DNA of 64,000 nt from Aselliscus stoliczkanus (lineage: Eukaryota > Chordata > Mammalia > Chiroptera > Hipposideridae), in NCBI GenBank assembly GCA_033961575.1, contig CM066740.1:89263117-89327116 (forward strand), given 5' to 3'. The position numbers and the translations under genes are program-made. Positions 10,986-23,381 of this stretch are shown one piece after another. The notes beneath the pieces are model-generated. The model made no database searches. It was not told the DNA's origin and saw only the letters and a program-made list of their open reading frames with translations. Every line of letters starts with the position of its first letter. The first letter of the stretch is position 1.

Positions 10986-11907
10986 CAAAGGCCCTAGGGT
11001 GGGAGTGAGCGATTGTGGCTGGGGCAGAGGGTCCAGCAGGACCCGAGAGGCATGGAGCTAGAGAGGCAGGCATGGTCAGTCCAGGTGGAACCACAGAGGC
11101 TGTGAGTGGTTTGCCACGTTTGCAAAATGCGAAGCGAGCCACCCTTGTTTAAAAGCGTCAGTCTGGTGCAAGAGACTAGACTCCATGGCAGCAATGCAGG
11201 GGTTCAGGGGGGAGCAGTGGCCGTGGTGAGAGGCGAGAAGCAGTGAGCAGGGCTTCAGGGCCTTGGCGCATCCAAGCCCTGGTGCCCGCAGCAGGAAATC
11301 GGAGATCTCTACCTTCTTTTTATTACTTTTTTTTTTTTTTTTTCTCAGAAAAACAGACCCCTGGAATTAGACATGCAGTAGAAAAGTGGTGCAGCAGTTT
11401 TATCCCAGTCTAGGGCTTCTCTTCCAGGGTCTGCCCTCGCCAGGCACTCGGCATGTGTCCATGCCTTTAAGGTTATTTTTAGAGCTTCATAAGTAGGAGC
11501 ACTTTGATCTTTTCCTGAGGAGTTTTCACATGGTCTAGCCAGACTCCTTTCAACCAAGATGCTAGCCTTGGTCAGGCAGGGGCGTGCTCATTTGGGGCCT
11601 TGGCTGCTTTCTCTCATGGTTCTGATGCTGGGAGGGATCATGGGATGGAGGGCTGTGTGAGCATGTAGGAGTGACTGTGCTGGTTGGAGGCCCTCCAGGC
11701 AGATGTGGCTTCCATCAAGGTCAGTATGGTATGTGTTTTCTGCTTTCTCCCCACACCCCACAAACACCTTGAAGGAGCTTGGTGCGAGTTTCCATATCTG
11801 CCTTCAAGATGCTGTCTGCAGCAGCACTTAACAATCTGACTTAACACGTAAGTTCTGTTAGAATGAAGTTTTTGCTCTTCTCTCTGCCCCCTAGTCCGCT
11901 CCACTTT
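10986..11907. other. Intergenic DNA, nothing recognised
   Basis: No exon, CpG island or clear repeat apart from a poly(T) run at about 11,327-11,343. Confidence 0.5.
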
Positions 11908-12005
11908 TTTTTGAGGGCAGCGTTACTGGCCCTCATATGTGGGACCGAACCGGGGCCGCTGGCTTCCCAAGCCAGCGCTTAACCATCGCGCCACTCCGTC
12001 GGCCC
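11908..12005 (-). mobile_element. tRNA-derived short SINE (copy 3)
   Basis: Minus-strand copy ending GGGCCGACGGAGTGGCGCGA on the minus strand. Probable target-site duplication GCTCCACTTT on both sides. Confidence 0.88.
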
Positions 12006-12675
12006 TGCTCCACTTTCTCAACAGCCATCCATTCAGAAATCCTCATCAAACATTTGCTTTTATTTCATATTAAGTACTAACCCAAGAGATATTGCCATTG
12101 CTAAACTAGGATTAAAAGGCTTTGTGGAAAAACAGCATGGGCCATTTCTGCCTGGCTCATGATTAAGCCAGCACCCGGCACAGTGGCAGATGGTGGGCAC
12201 TGATTAAATATTTGCTGGATGTATGAGTGAGGTCTGGAACAGTCTCACTGCACGAGGTGGATAAGTTTTCCTTCTCACAGATAAAGAGCTGCTTCTAAAC
12301 AATAGCTGAGCATCTTCATAGAGGATTTCTGGAGCTGTTAAAAATGAATCTATAATGACACACAAAAACAAAAAATTCCAACAATGTATTTGTATATTTG
12401 TCCTACCATTAAGAATCATGTTATAAAAAGAATATCTAATGGAACGGGGGTAATGCACAATAGTGTTAAGTGAAAAGACTAGACTAGATCTTTGCAAGGT
12501 AGTATCCCAATTATGTCAAGTATGCTTAGATAAGCATAGAAAACACATCGGAGGACATATACTGAAAGATTAAATGTATTTTACTCTAGGAGGTAAAAGT
12601 ATGAGAGATTTTAATATTCTATTTCCTCTTTATGGAATAGATTTTAAAAGTGTTTTAAAAATACTTGTACAATTA
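12006..12675. other. AT-rich intergenic DNA
   Basis: No coding or regulatory feature recognised. Ends at the target site of the next SINE. Confidence 0.5.
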
Positions 12676-12790
12676 GGGCCGGCCGAGTGGCGCGGTGGTA
12701 AAGCACTGGGCTGGGAAGCCAGCGGCCCCGGTTCGGGTCCCACATAGGAGGGCCAGTGACACTGCCCTCAAATAAAAAAACAAAACAAAA
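12676..12790 (+). mobile_element. tRNA-derived short SINE (copy 4)
   Basis: Plus-strand copy starting GGGCCGGCCGAGTGGCGCGG with a CAAATAAAAAAAC-type tail. A perfect 17 bp target-site duplication, AAATACTTGTACAATTA, lies at 12659-12675 and 12791-12807, showing a recent insertion. Confidence 0.95.
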
Positions 12791-12829
12791 AAATACTTGT
12801 ACAATTAAAAAATAGTCTTTGCCGAAACG

Positions 12830-14070
12830 CACCCAAGTGCACGCCATTCTATAATACCGGCCCGGGAACCCCAGGCAACGGGCCCCGCCGGCGCTTGGCC
12901 TGTTTTTGAAACCGAGGGCATGCGCGCCCTCCGCAGGGACAAAGGGCCGGGAAACGTGAGCCCGCCGGCCCGGGAGTAGCCGGGCTGTGGTCGCCAAGGC
13001 AACGCAGTAGGGCCCTTCACGGCCTTCCCCGGCCCGGCCCGCGAGAGGGCGCTGGGGGCACCGAGGGGCCCGCGCCCCGCCCCCCCCGCGGCCCAGCCTG
13101 CCGCCCCGCGCCCCGCCCCCAGCCTGGCCGCCCCGCCCCGCGCCCCGCCCCCAGTCTGCCGCCCCGCCCCCCACAGCCCAGCCTGCCGCCCCGCCCGGCG
13201 CCCCGCCCCCCGCCCCCCAGCCTGCGTCCCCGCCCCCCGCGTGCCCGCCCCCCGCGGCCCAGCCTGGCCGCCCCGCGCCCCCGCCCCCCAGTCTGCCGCC
13301 CCCGCCCCCCGCGGCCCAGCCTGGCCGCCCCGCCCCGCGCCCCGCCCCCCAGCCTGGCCGCCCCGCCCCCCAGCCTGCCGCCCCGCCCCCGGGGCCCCGC
13401 CCCCCGCCCCCCAGCCTGGCCGCCCCGCCCCGCGCCCAGTCCGCCCCGCGGCCCAGCCTGGCCGCCCCGCCCCCCCCGGCCGCGGCCGCCGGCCCGAGCC
13501 CGCGACTGACCCTCGGCGGCTCCTGTAGTCACGTGGCGCTGGGAACCGGCGGGGGGAGCTGGGCCCGGGCCTGGCGGTGCTGAACCCGAACCTGCTGCTG
13601 TCGCCGCGGCGGGGCGGGGAGCGTGGCCGCCGGCGCCGGCTTCCCGGCCTCATGGACGCGCGACGCGCCTCCGCGCACCCCGCGGGAGAGGTGCGTCCCG
13701 GGACGGGCCCGCGGCGGGGCTCCCACGCGGGCCTCCCTGCCGGGCGCGTGACCGTGTGCGCGCTGTGTCTGGGGGGGACATGTTGACCGGAGCGGGACGC
13801 GAGCCCGCGCACCTGCGCACAGGCTCCGCGAGGGGCGCGCCGCGCGCGGGGGCCCGAAAGGCCGCCCTCCAACGGGAACCGAGAGGCTCGGGCGAATACA
13901 AAAGGCGGGTGTGCGGTGTCCGCGCCCGGGGCTGCGGAGGCTCGATCCCAGCGGCTCGCCTGCGCGGCCCCTGGGAAACCGGCCTGGAATCCTGCTGAGA
14001 GGAGGTGGGGGGAGGGGAGTCAGCAGGGATCCCGGAGTTGCTGCCGTAGGCCGGCCTGTGGCCGTCAGCG
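12830..14070 (+). promoter_or_regulatory. CpG-island promoter of REPIN1
   Basis: Extremely GC- and CpG-rich segment starting about 3 kb upstream of the REPIN1 coding exon. A TCACGTGG E-box lies at about 13,529-13,536 just after the C-rich minisatellite. A plausible first exon ends at a donor, GAGAG/GTGCGT, at 13690/13691. The exact transcription start cannot be read from sequence. Confidence 0.7.
13060..13480. repeat. C-rich GC minisatellite in the REPIN1 island
   Basis: Roughly twelve imperfect units of about 28-35 bp, each with a CAGCCTG(G)CCGCCCC core separated by CCCCGCCCC runs. The minus strand is a long series of GGGG tracts, so G-quadruplex structures are expected. It generates long glycine/arginine-rich open frames on the minus strand that are not genes. 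Confidence 0.85.
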
Positions 14071-15837
14071 TGGAGAATTCGTGTCTGACCTTCCCAGTGC
14101 GGGGAGCGACCCCATACGCAGCTGTGTGCTTCCTTGAATGGGACACATTCATTTATTAATCCAATGTCCATTAAGGTCATCCTGCCGGCCTGGGGTGGGG
14201 GAGGGGGTGACGGCTGGCGAGGACACAAAGATGACTGCCCTGGAGGAGCTCGGAGCCTCATGCTTGTTTTCTCTCCCCTCCCCACAGGTAAGGCTGGCCT
14301 CTCTGCCGTCGGAGGCCTGAGCTCTGCCATGGGGGTAGGGGTGTCTTTACTGCTGCAGTTTTCTCTGACATCTGGGGGCTGCCAGAGTGTGGGCGGAAGC
14401 AGCCGCTACAGCCGCAGAAGTCTCCCCAGGAGCATCCCCAGCAGGAGCTGGAAAAAGCCTCGTCTCCAGCTCCACAGCCTCCAGGGTAGAGTCTGGCCTT
14501 ATTTGTTGGGTTCCCTTTCCATTCCACAGCCCCAGGGCTCAGGCTTCCCCATCCCGGGGAAGGAAGGCGCTTGTGGGGGAAGGATCCCTTCTCATATCCT
14601 GGTGCCTTTCCTGGGGCTCTGTCTGGCCGTTGGGAATGAGTCATGTCTGTGCTCCTCAGCGGAGTACAGACTCGAGGGAATTTAGGTTGTGTTTGGAGCT
14701 TGTGAGCAGGCAGTGACGGTTCCTTAGGAGTCTAATGGCACCCCACCTCTCAGTGGGCGTAGGAGGCTCTCCTCCAGAATCTGGGCTCTCTGGCACTTTG
14801 GAGTTGCTAGTTGTGGGGCAGCCCCTGGCACGGTGGGGCAGGACTGGACAGTGGACAGATTGCTGTCTTCTCTGTCCTCCCCTTCTCTTGTCCCGAAGGA
14901 AGGCGGTGCCAGGGCCCCAGGCCCCTGAGGGCAGCAGGCTGTGGGTGTTCCTTGGATTCAGGAGAGCTTTCCTTCCTGTGATGTTCTTATGCGTGTGTGG
15001 GTGGAGGGGGTTTGGGGAGGCAGACAGTGGGCACAGTCTGCACAGGCGGTGGCCTGGCGTTGTGCTATGCCGGGAGTAGCATCCTGTTCCCAGAAGGGTT
15101 GCTCTCACTCATTCTCCATGTTTCTACCCTGAGAGACTCAAGTCAGGGAGGCCAAAAGCGCTTCTCCAGGAGCCCAGGAGAGGCGAATAGGAATGAAAGG
15201 CTATAGAAATGTCTTTCCATGAGATCTTTACAAACCCAGTTGTTTAAGAGGAAAGAGCACTGGCCTGGGAGTTTAGATGAACCTGTCCCCTGAGCTTTGG
15301 TTCTGCTGTTGGTTTATTGTGTCCCCATCGGGCAGATCCTTTTATGCCTTACAGTTGCTTCATGTATCAAACAGGGAGCTTAATATTTGCTCACCCAGCT
15401 TCACAGTTGCCGTGAAACTCAGATGTGGCAACAGGAAATAGAGCATGGAGAGGGCAGCAGGGCAGTGCTTGAAAAAAGCATGAAGCACTGTAGGGGGAGG
15501 TGACAACGTTTTCTGGAGAGGCAGGAATGTTTGTGCAGCCAACACTGGAGTGTTCACAGCCAGACACATGGCTGCCGTGAGGGGGATTCCAAGAAGTGTC
15601 AGAGTTCCTCCCTTCTGGTAGTTTCCAGGGTCAGTAAAGATGACAAATATATTTGAAATGTATGTCTAGAAACCCAAGATTGAAATAATATAGAATCTAC
15701 AAGGAAATAGAAGAGTCGTCTAGATTCAGGGCCCTAGGGTTCAGAGGGGCGAGCTACTCTCTGGCCTGGGGTGGCCAGGGAGGAACTGGGGGTAGGGTGA
15801 GTGGATCTCTGGAGTGACTGTGCTTTTCCGCCCGCAG
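14071..15837 (+). other. REPIN1: REPIN1 5' introns / non-coding exons
   Basis: Sequence between the promoter island and the coding exon. It ends with a strong acceptor (TTTTCCGCCCGCAG). Alternative non-coding exons are likely, for example near 14,285-14,490, but I cannot fix their boundaries. No separate gene is evident. Confidence 0.5.
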
Positions 15838-15851
15838 CAGAGGAAGAACCC

Positions 15852-17567
15852 ATGCTGGAACGTCGCTGTCGGGGTCCCCTGGCCACGGGCCCTACCCAGC
15901 CCCAACTCCTTTCTGGGCCCTCCCAGGAGTCGCCCCAGACCCTGGAGAAGGAGCCCCGCGGGCTGAGGTTACAAGGCACTTCAGTGGCCCAATTGGGCAG
16001 CCAAGCTCCAGGTCGGGTCCATCGCTGTGCCCACTGTCGAAGGCACTTCCCGGGCTGGGTGGCCCTGTGGCTTCATGCCCGACACTGCCAGGCCCGTCTG
16101 CCCCTGCCCTGCCCTGAATGTGGTCGCCGCTTCCGGCACGCCCCCTTCTTGGCGCTGCACTGCCAGGTCCATGCCGCTGCCACCCCAGACCTGGGCTTTG
16201 CCTGCCATCTCTGCAGGCAGAGCTTCCAAGGCTGGGTGGCCCTGGTTCTGCACCTGCGGGCCCACTCGGCTGCAAAACGACCCATCGCCTGCCCCGAATG
16301 TGAGAGACGCTTCTGGCGACAAAAGCAGCTTCAAGTGCATTTGAAGCAGTGCCATCCTCCTGCCCCCGAGGCCCGGCCCTTCATATGTGGCAGCTGTGGC
16401 CGCAGCTTTGCCCAGTGGGACCAGCTAGTTACTCACAAGCGGGTTCATGTAGCCTGGCCCCTGGAGGAGGCAGCAGCCAAGGCTCTTGGGCCTCGGCCCA
16501 GGGGCCGCCCAGCGGTGAGAGCCCCCCGGCCTGGCGGAGATGCCGTTGACCGGCCCTTCCAGTGTGCCTGCTGTGGCAAGCGCTTCCGCCACAAACCCAA
16601 CCTGATTGCCCACCGCCGGGTGCACACGGGTGAGCGACCCCACCAGTGCCCTGAGTGTGGGAAGCGCTTCACCAATAAGCCCTATTTGACCTCACACCGG
16701 CGCATCCATACCGGTGAGAAGCCCTACCCGTGCACCGAGTGCGGACGCCGCTTCCGCCACAAACCCAACCTCCTGTCTCACAGCAAGATCCACAAGCGAT
16801 CCGAAGGGCCTGCCCAAGGCAACCCCAGCTCAGGAAGCCCCCAGCTTCCAGCCAGACCCCTGGAGCCCTCAGCAGAGCCCACCCCAGAGGCCCTCCTGAG
16901 TCCTTCCCAGGAGCCTGCCCTGGAGCCTCTGCTGGAGGCCCCAGGAGAGGGCCCCCGGGACCAGGTGGGAGCTCCCCCATTTCTCCACAGCTGCGATGAC
17001 TGTGGCAGGAGCTTCCGGCTGGAGCGCTCCCTGCGGGCCCACCAGCGGCAGCACACAGGGGAGCGGCCCTTTATCTGCACCGAGTGTGGGAAGAACTTTG
17101 GCATGAAGGCCCACCTGGTGGCCCACTCCCGGGTCCACTCAGGGGAGCGGCCCTTTGCCTGCGAGGTGTGCGGGCGCCGCTTCTCCCAAGGCAGCCACCT
17201 GGCGACCCACCGGCGTGACCATGCGCCCGAGCGGCCCTTCGTCTGCCCGGACTGTGGCAAGACTTTCCGCCACAAGCCCTACCTGGCAGCCCACCGGCGC
17301 ATCCACACCGGCGAGAAGCCCTACGTCTGTCCCGACTGTGGCAAAGCCTTCAGCCAGAAGTCCAACTTGGTGTCCCATCGGCGCATCCACACGGGCGAGC
17401 GCCCCTATGCCTGCCCCGACTGTGACCGGAGCTTCAGCCAGAAGTCCAATCTCATCACCCACCGCAAGAGCCACATCCGGGACGGCGCCTTCTGCTGCGC
17501 CATCTGTGGCCAGACCTTTGACAACGAGGAGAAGCTCCTGGCCCATCAGAAGCAGCATGATGTCTGA
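15852..17567 (+). CDS. REPIN1: REPIN1, replication initiator 1 / 15-finger C2H2 protein
   Basis: Encodes a 571-residue nuclear zinc-finger protein (human 567). Family knowledge links it to binding near the DHFR replication initiation region and to adipocyte lipid metabolism. Fifteen fingers are visible: eight at residues about 57-315, a proline-rich linker of about 60 residues, then seven at about 379-570. The first finger ends H-x3-C and is C2HC rather than C2H2. TGE(K/R)P linkers join several fingers (6-8, 9-11 and 12-14). The start is ATG 15852 ([10 protein letters not shown]), 11-14 bp after the exon's acceptor; the frame remains open upstream ([16 protein letters not shown]), so a longer isoform from an upstream exon is possible. 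The whole coding region is one exon with no break. Confidence 0.96.
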   Translation: MLERRCRGPLATGPTQPQLLSGPSQESPQTLEKEPRGLRLQGTSVAQLGSQAPGRVHRCAHCRRHFPGWVALWLHARHCQARLPLPCPECGRRFRHAPFLALHCQVHAAATPDLGFACHLCRQSFQGWVALVLHLRAHSAAKRPIACPECERRFWRQKQLQVHLKQCHPPAPEARPFICGSCGRSFAQWDQLVTHKRVHVAWPLEEAAAKALGPRPRGRPAVRAPRPGGDAVDRPFQCACCGKRFRHKPNLIAHRRVHTGERPHQCPECGKRFTNKPYLTSHRRIHTGEKPYPCTECGRRFRHKPNLLSHSKIHKRSEGPAQGNPSSGSPQLPARPLEPSAEPTPEALLSPSQEPALEPLLEAPGEGPRDQVGAPPFLHSCDDCGRSFRLERSLRAHQRQHTGERPFICTECGKNFGMKAHLVAHSRVHSGERPFACEVCGRRFSQGSHLATHRRDHAPERPFVCPDCGKTFRHKPYLAAHRRIHTGEKPYVCPDCGKAFSQKSNLVSHRRIHTGERPYACPDCDRSFSQKSNLITHRKSHIRDGAFCCAICGQTFDNEEKLLAHQKQHDV

Positions 17568-18640
17568 GGCCAGGGGCTGTGGTGGCTGAGGCAGGGAGGG
17601 CCTGGGCGTCTTCCACACGGAGCACTGCAGTGGGCCATGGGGCCTGTGCTGCTGCTGGTGTTGGCGAGGGCTGAGCAGTGCGCTGGGCCCTGGGAGAGCA
17701 GGACCCCCAGTCCGGGGAAAGCCACTTGCAGAGTGCAGGGACCCGGCCTCCAGCTGGTGTTTTTGCTAAGGTTCCGTCCTCACTGTCCTGTGCCCTGGAG
17801 AAGTAGCAATAGCAGCTTTACCCACCCTTAGAGCCCTCTGGCTGGAGGGGCCACCAGTGGACAGGAAGACCCTTCTCCGCTGGTGTTAACGCCTTAATGT
17901 CCCTGTCGTTTATTATGAATTCCTTCAGCTCATTTTTTTGGAAGTACTCGTAGGTGTGGTACAGTTCTTAGTAGCTGAGCGCTCGGGAGGAAGAGTGGAG
18001 CAGCTGGATATACGCAGGAGAACCTGCTGGCCTTGTTAGGCAGGACCGGGAGGTGAAGCCGAGCTGCTCTGACCTATCGCCCCACCCCGTCCCCGCCCGT
18101 CCCTCCTGCCCCTGCACTGGCTTCAGACTTAGAGAGACCTGGCTACTGTCGGTCTCAGCTCCCCATCCGCCCTGAAGATTAGCCCCTGGGCATCCCCCCC
18201 CTTTCTGACTGGCTTTATATCCGCCGTCCTCCTCGCACGGAGCGCATCCTCTGGCTGTCAGCAGCCTTGTGTCCAGGCTTTTGTCTGAACACCCCAACCC
18301 GCTTGCACTCCTTCCAGAACCCCACATGTCGTGGAAAGGACTGCCCCGCTGATAACAGGGTCAGTTGACGGGAAGATAGGGGTGTTTCCTTTTCAACATT
18401 TCTAGCATCTGGATGCCCGGCCCCCGCTTGAACACTTAGGTGACAGGGAATCACCACTTCCTGAGGCCCTGGTTCTACTTTAGGATAATTCTAATTGTTA
18501 GAAGTTCCTCCTTATAATGAGTGAAATCTGCTTTCCTATAATTTCTACCTACTGGGCCTTGTTCTGTTCTCTGGAACTAAACAGAACAACCTTTCCCCTC
18601 CTTTTCAAACTAGAGAATAAAAGATTTGGTTTTAGAAGTG
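17568..18640 (+). other. REPIN1: REPIN1 3' UTR
   Basis: Non-coding stretch from the REPIN1 stop to the first canonical AATAAA at 18616. Confidence 0.6.
18616..18621 (+). terminator. Polyadenylation signal (AATAAA) of REPIN1
   Basis: AATAAA followed by a G/T-rich region (TTTGGTTTTAGAAGTGGTGG), about 1.05 kb after the stop. Confidence 0.65.
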
Positions 18641-21290
18641 GTGGCTGAGAAGTGTTCCTTTCTCCTGGGGAGCTGTGGAGTCTGGGGGAGAAGCAGCACG
18701 CTCTGCCCCGAGAAAGAGGGGGGCTGTGGAATGCAGGGGCTTGGGAACAGGCCAAGTGCCATGACTTGATCCTCTCTGTGCCTTACTTCCAGTTCTTCCC
18801 TGGGGAAGGCCAGGCCCACCTGGCCAGTGGGCTAGTTCTCTAGGAGCTCAGCCTTCTGTGGGGTCAAATCAGACTTGGGTGCCAGTTATCGGGGAAAGGT
18901 CTGATTTGATTCTGTCCTGCAGTGCCTCCCTGGCTGGCCTGCTACAGTTCCCTACATCTGTTACTATGGACACTTCCCTGTACTGTTTCATAAACATTGG
19001 AGTGTCTGTTTTTGACAGCTGTCAATAGGCTGTTTTCCTGCCTGTCTCACTACCTTCTTAGACAACCCCCCCCCACCTAGCACAGTGGGGTGCATAACAA
19101 TAACAGCAATTTGCTGATGTGGCACCTTGCAAGGAAGACATGCTTCTATGCAGTGGGTACTCTTCTTTTACAGATGAAAACATTTGCTCAAGGTCATATA
19201 ATTGCAAGTCACCAGAGGTCTGACTCGTGGAACCCATGTTTTTGACCACCATTGCGTGTTTATTGGGTAAACGGAATGCACTGCTGCTTTTGGTGAAGGT
19301 AAGTATTAAATGCTTACTGTGTGTTTGACATTGGGATGGAAAAAAGATTACAAAGATAAGCCCCAATCCTTCCCCTTAGGAGGTCTAAGTCTGGGGTGGA
19401 CATACATGTGGACACAAATAATGAGTAGAGAGAGATGAATGGGGTGCGTGAGGTTCTGAGTATAGAAAGGAAGCGGACAGCTTCAAAGCTTCATATTGGC
19501 TTATGGGGTTCTGTGGCCACTTAAAAATCTGTGTAGTTGATGACAAATTATCTTTTAGAGCTTGGAGGCATGATGTCAAGAATTCTTAAATATGTCTCTG
19601 AGGGAAGGGAGCCGTGCTTTTTTGGGGGAGGGGGCACCAGGAAAATAAATAGATGTCTGAGGGTGATGGGCAGGGAGCAGGAGACAGGCCCTCAGGCTTT
19701 TAGGGTTAGTATTGGAAGGGCTGGTGAAAGAGTGAGGGAGAGGGAATCTGACCAGGGGTCCTGACTTTGAAATTCACCTTTCAGGAAAATGCCTGATGTG
19801 CAGAGAAGGTGGTCATTGACTGTTCTCTAGTGCTACGCTGTCTGCTGTTTTTGAGTAGAGATGGTGAGGAGAGGTCCAAAGGTCAGGGAAAGCCACAGAA
19901 GTGGTCTTGAGGAGGGCTGGTAGGCAGGGACAGAGCGAACTGGCCCCTGATTCCTGAGTCCCCTCAGGGGCCTAGTGTTTCCCAAGTCCTTGCTCAGCAT
20001 GGCACCTGCGGACAGCAGTCTTGAAGAAGAAGCTGCCTGTGTTAGAGGGGTCAGCGCTTTGCAGACAGGAGCTGCCCTTTGGTTACTGCCCCGGGATGTC
20101 CTGCCATCACCTCCCATGTCCCACCCAGGCTGTCATCTTCCACAAACAGTACATCCCACTCACCTGCCCATTCCTGTCAGTGGCCTGTCACCCAGCCCCA
20201 CAATCTTGGGGGGCTGTGGCTCAGCTTCCCCTAATTCCACTCTGTCACCATGTCCTGGAGTCTGTCTTTCCCAACATTCTGAAGAGTCCAGGTTTTTTTT
20301 TCTTTGTCCATGCAAAAGTATGAAGTTATCTCGCCAAAATTAAACAATGCCGATATACTTAAGATTTATTTTTTAATGTGGAAATCTCCCTCCATTGCCC
20401 CCACTCCACCCTTCATATCTTTTCTCTTTATACCATGTGAAGGTTGCAGGGCACTGTCCTTCCAGGCGTCTTTTCTGTGCATTTGTAGATATGCATATGT
20501 AGCCACCCCCTCCCTTTTTTTTTTTTTTCTTAATGGAAATAGGATTCCAGATATACTTCATTCTTTCTACTCTCAAGATGTCCTTGGTCATGAAATGTCA
20601 GTCTGGAGGAAGCCTTTCACTTTGTAGAGGACGAAACAGGCCCAGAAAGTGGAAATGACTTTACCTCCATAAATGAGTCTTTACAGAGTTGATGGCTAGT
20701 GAAGCCTGGCTTCTCTGTGTGGGGTTATTTTACAAATGCTTCTATAGACAACAGAACAAGGTAGGGTCCTGCAAAAATCCAGTAAGGCAAGTATATAACT
20801 AGAAACCTATGAACTCTTCTAGCAGAGTTTGTGGCCAAACGGCTAGCATCTCAGCCCTCCGTTTCTATGGCGTGAAGAGGCTGACCAGCCGCTGGACCCA
20901 TGGCGCGTGCGTCCCAGGCAGCTGCGGGCTGATGCATCAGAATAAGGTCCGTGGGCTCAACGGAAAGTTCGGTAGTTAGTCTGAGACAGAGGCTCGGCTT
21001 CTGTTGGTGCCAACCCGGTGTCCCCGAGGCGGTTTCCAAGCGGCTCCGGAGAGCATCCTGCCAGTGGGAACTGACTGCGGCTGGCCCCTGTGAGGTGGTG
21101 ACAGAAAGGAGCCTTTCCTTCCGATCAGGGCGGTTAGAAGAGGAAATGCTCCTTGGAAGTCTGTGGCCACAGAGAGCCCTTCTGGCCTCTGGACCCTGCC
21201 TCTGCAGCATCAGTGACACTGGGCCCAGCAAACGGACCTCCGCAGAGGGGTGGACGGAATGAGGCCAGCCTCTCGCGCAGAGACCCTGGG
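18641..21290. other. REPIN1-ZNF775 intergenic DNA
   Basis: No exon seen. Short MIR/L2-like pieces are present (about 19,080-19,360) and a T-run near 20,515-20,530. Sequence becomes CpG-rich from about 21,290. Confidence 0.5.
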
Positions 21291-22235
21291 GTCGCTTAGC
21301 ACGAGCGCCCGGCGCGGGGCGCACGCGTCCCCCGCTTAACCCCGGTGTGTGTCAGTGCCGAGCGGGTGCGCGTTCCCCCGGATCCCGACCCGACGGGGGG
21401 CCGAGGGTGAGCAGGCGTCCGACGGGCCGCCGGATCGGAGCCAGAGCGCGCGCCTGCGGGGCCGGGGCCACAGGGCCCGGCGGAGGGGAGGAGCCGGAGC
21501 GGCGGCCGCGCCACCTCCCCGCGGCGCGCGGGGCCCAGGTGCGGCGGGACCCCCGCCGCCGACGCGGTAACGCCCAGCCGGGCCGCGCCAGGCCCCGCGG
21601 GAGGCGCGCTCAGCCCGCCCACCCCAACTACTGATTGGCTCCGGAGAACAAAGGAGCCGCCCCGCGGGCTCCTCCGATTAGGCCGCGCTGGTCATCTGAG
21701 CGGCGCAGCCAATCAGGCGGCGGGGCGGCGCTGGGGCCGGCCCGGCTCTCCAGCCAATCAGGGGCCCGCTCCCGCCCGCCTGCCCCGGGACTGGCCGGGC
21801 TGGGCAGCCCCGTGCCCAAGTCGCCCCGGGGTGGCGGTGCCCGTTAACCTTAGCCACAAAGTCAAAGGTATTTATTTATTCCCGTCCCCTCCCTCCGAGT
21901 CGCTCTGGATCCGGGCGGGGAGGGGCGTGCTGCGGGCCAGCGCCCGGCCCCGGTCCTCCCACGCTGCCTCCACCCAGCCGCGCGCGGGCTGGAGGCGGCC
22001 ACGGGGCCCTCGGGGTCTGCTGAGCCCCCCGCGCGCCGGCCCCGAACTTCCGCCACGTCCGCACAGCCCGTGGGAACAGGGACCCGCGGCGCGCGTGGGA
22101 GGGCAGCAGGCCGGGGAGAGCGCGGCCGGAGGGGGCCGCGAGAGCGCGGGACGCCCCCTGTCCCTCCGGGCGCGCTCTGCCCGAGCGCCGGCCTCAGATT
22201 CGGCAGCTGTGACAGTCTTTCCACAAGACCGGGCC
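21290..22235 (+). promoter_or_regulatory. CpG-island promoter, assigned to ZNF775
   Basis: About 940 bp of dense CpG sequence with a cluster of CCAAT boxes and several GGGGCGG-type SP/KLF sites. No ORF here has a recognisable domain. The next gene downstream on the plus strand is ZNF775, whose first coding exon is at 27.7 kb, so this is its likely promoter and non-coding exon 1. A CCCAG/GTGCGG donor candidate is at about 21,539. The direction is inferred from the neighbour. Confidence 0.6.
21634..21758. promoter_or_regulatory. CCAAT-box cluster (three sites)
   Basis: CCAAT occurs on the minus strand at 21634-21638 (ATTGG) and on the plus strand at 21709-21713 and 21754-21758. All have the CCAATCAG-type context favoured by NF-Y, and the two plus-strand sites are 45 bp apart. 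This spacing and CpG setting suggest a working proximal promoter. Confidence 0.6.
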
Positions 22236-23100
22236 TCGGGGGGCCGAGACCTTAGTGCTCGCAGCACAGTGACACGTAGTAGGTGCCTAATAAACCACTG
22301 AAGGAGAGCGGGTAAAGGTTGGGGTGAGAACAATGAGAGGGAAGCACCACAGAAATTGGCAGTGTGAGTGTAGGGGTCTCCCCGAAACCGCTATTGCAGG
22401 AAAATGGGCACAGGAGCCAAGATCTCATTGGGGGGTGGGTAAGGGAGGGGGGCGTCTGCCCCTGGAAAGGCGGAGGTTATGCACATGCTGCTCCTTACAG
22501 CCCTCTGGGCATGATGGGGCCTGGAGGGGGTCTTGCTCAGCCAGAGCTGGGCCTGGCTGTGGTCTAAGCCCCAGAGGGTGGGGGTGAGGGGCGGGCAGAG
22601 GGGCTGGGAATGTCTAGGCTGTTCTTTTTGGGTCCCTGCGTTCATCTGTAAAATGAAGAGAGTAGAGGGTATTGGTCTCTTTTCAGCCATAAGTTTCCAT
22701 GATTGTGTAGGCTGTTTTGGACTTAAATGTCTTTTATTTCAGTGTTCCTTTATTAAAATTCTTATTAATGGTTTACAGCATGTAGGACCTTGTGCTGGAT
22801 GTTGTGGAGAGAGAACCAGTCCCTGTGTTAAGATGTTTACAGTCTTGTGGAGACAGTCAGATTATTATTATACCATGTTGATGGTGCTGGCTTGGGTGGG
22901 TCAGAGAAGGGCCCCTAACTGAGCTTGGCGAATCCAAAACGGTTTCCTGGTCACAGTGATCTCTGATTCAGGCTGCACATGAAAGAGTATTCCAAGGCTG
23001 TTTACAGGTGTGCAACGACATGGCAAGGTCAGAGAGCTGCAGAGTGGGACAAGGGGGCAAGTGGGGATGCAGTGAGGAGAGGTGAGCAGAGGCCAGAGTT
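22236..23100 (+). other. ZNF775: ZNF775 5' intron
   Basis: No exon recognised. A short old repeat (MIR/L2 type) lies around 22,740-22,900. Confidence 0.4.
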
Positions 23101-23216
23101 TTTTCTTTTCTTTTTTTTTTTTTGAGGGCAGTGTCACTGGCCCTCATATGTGGGACCCAAACCGGGGCTGCTGGCTTCCCAAACCAGCGCTTAACCACGG
23201 CACCACTCGGCCGGCC
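23101..23216 (-). mobile_element. tRNA-derived short SINE (copy 5)
   Basis: Minus-strand copy with head GGCCGGCCGAGTGGTGCCG. A short target-site duplication, GAGGCCA, is at 23089-23095 and 23217-23223. Confidence 0.88.
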
Positions 23217-23381
23217 GAGGCCATGTTTTAAATGGTCTGATGAAGCGTGGGGCCCGAGGAGCCCCCTCTTCAGTGCTTCACTTATTCATTCATTCAGTCA
23301 GTATAAACTGACTACCTGCTGCAGGTCAGGGAGCAGGCAGGGCAAAGTCCCTGCCGTCCTGGAGCTTACGGCCTAGCGCAG

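Noticed and set aside
12805..13872. Long minus-strand open frames (up to 355 codons) rich in glycine, arginine and alanine across the REPIN1 island
   Set aside because: They are translations of a GC-only minisatellite and CpG island, with no domain, and overlap each other in several frames.
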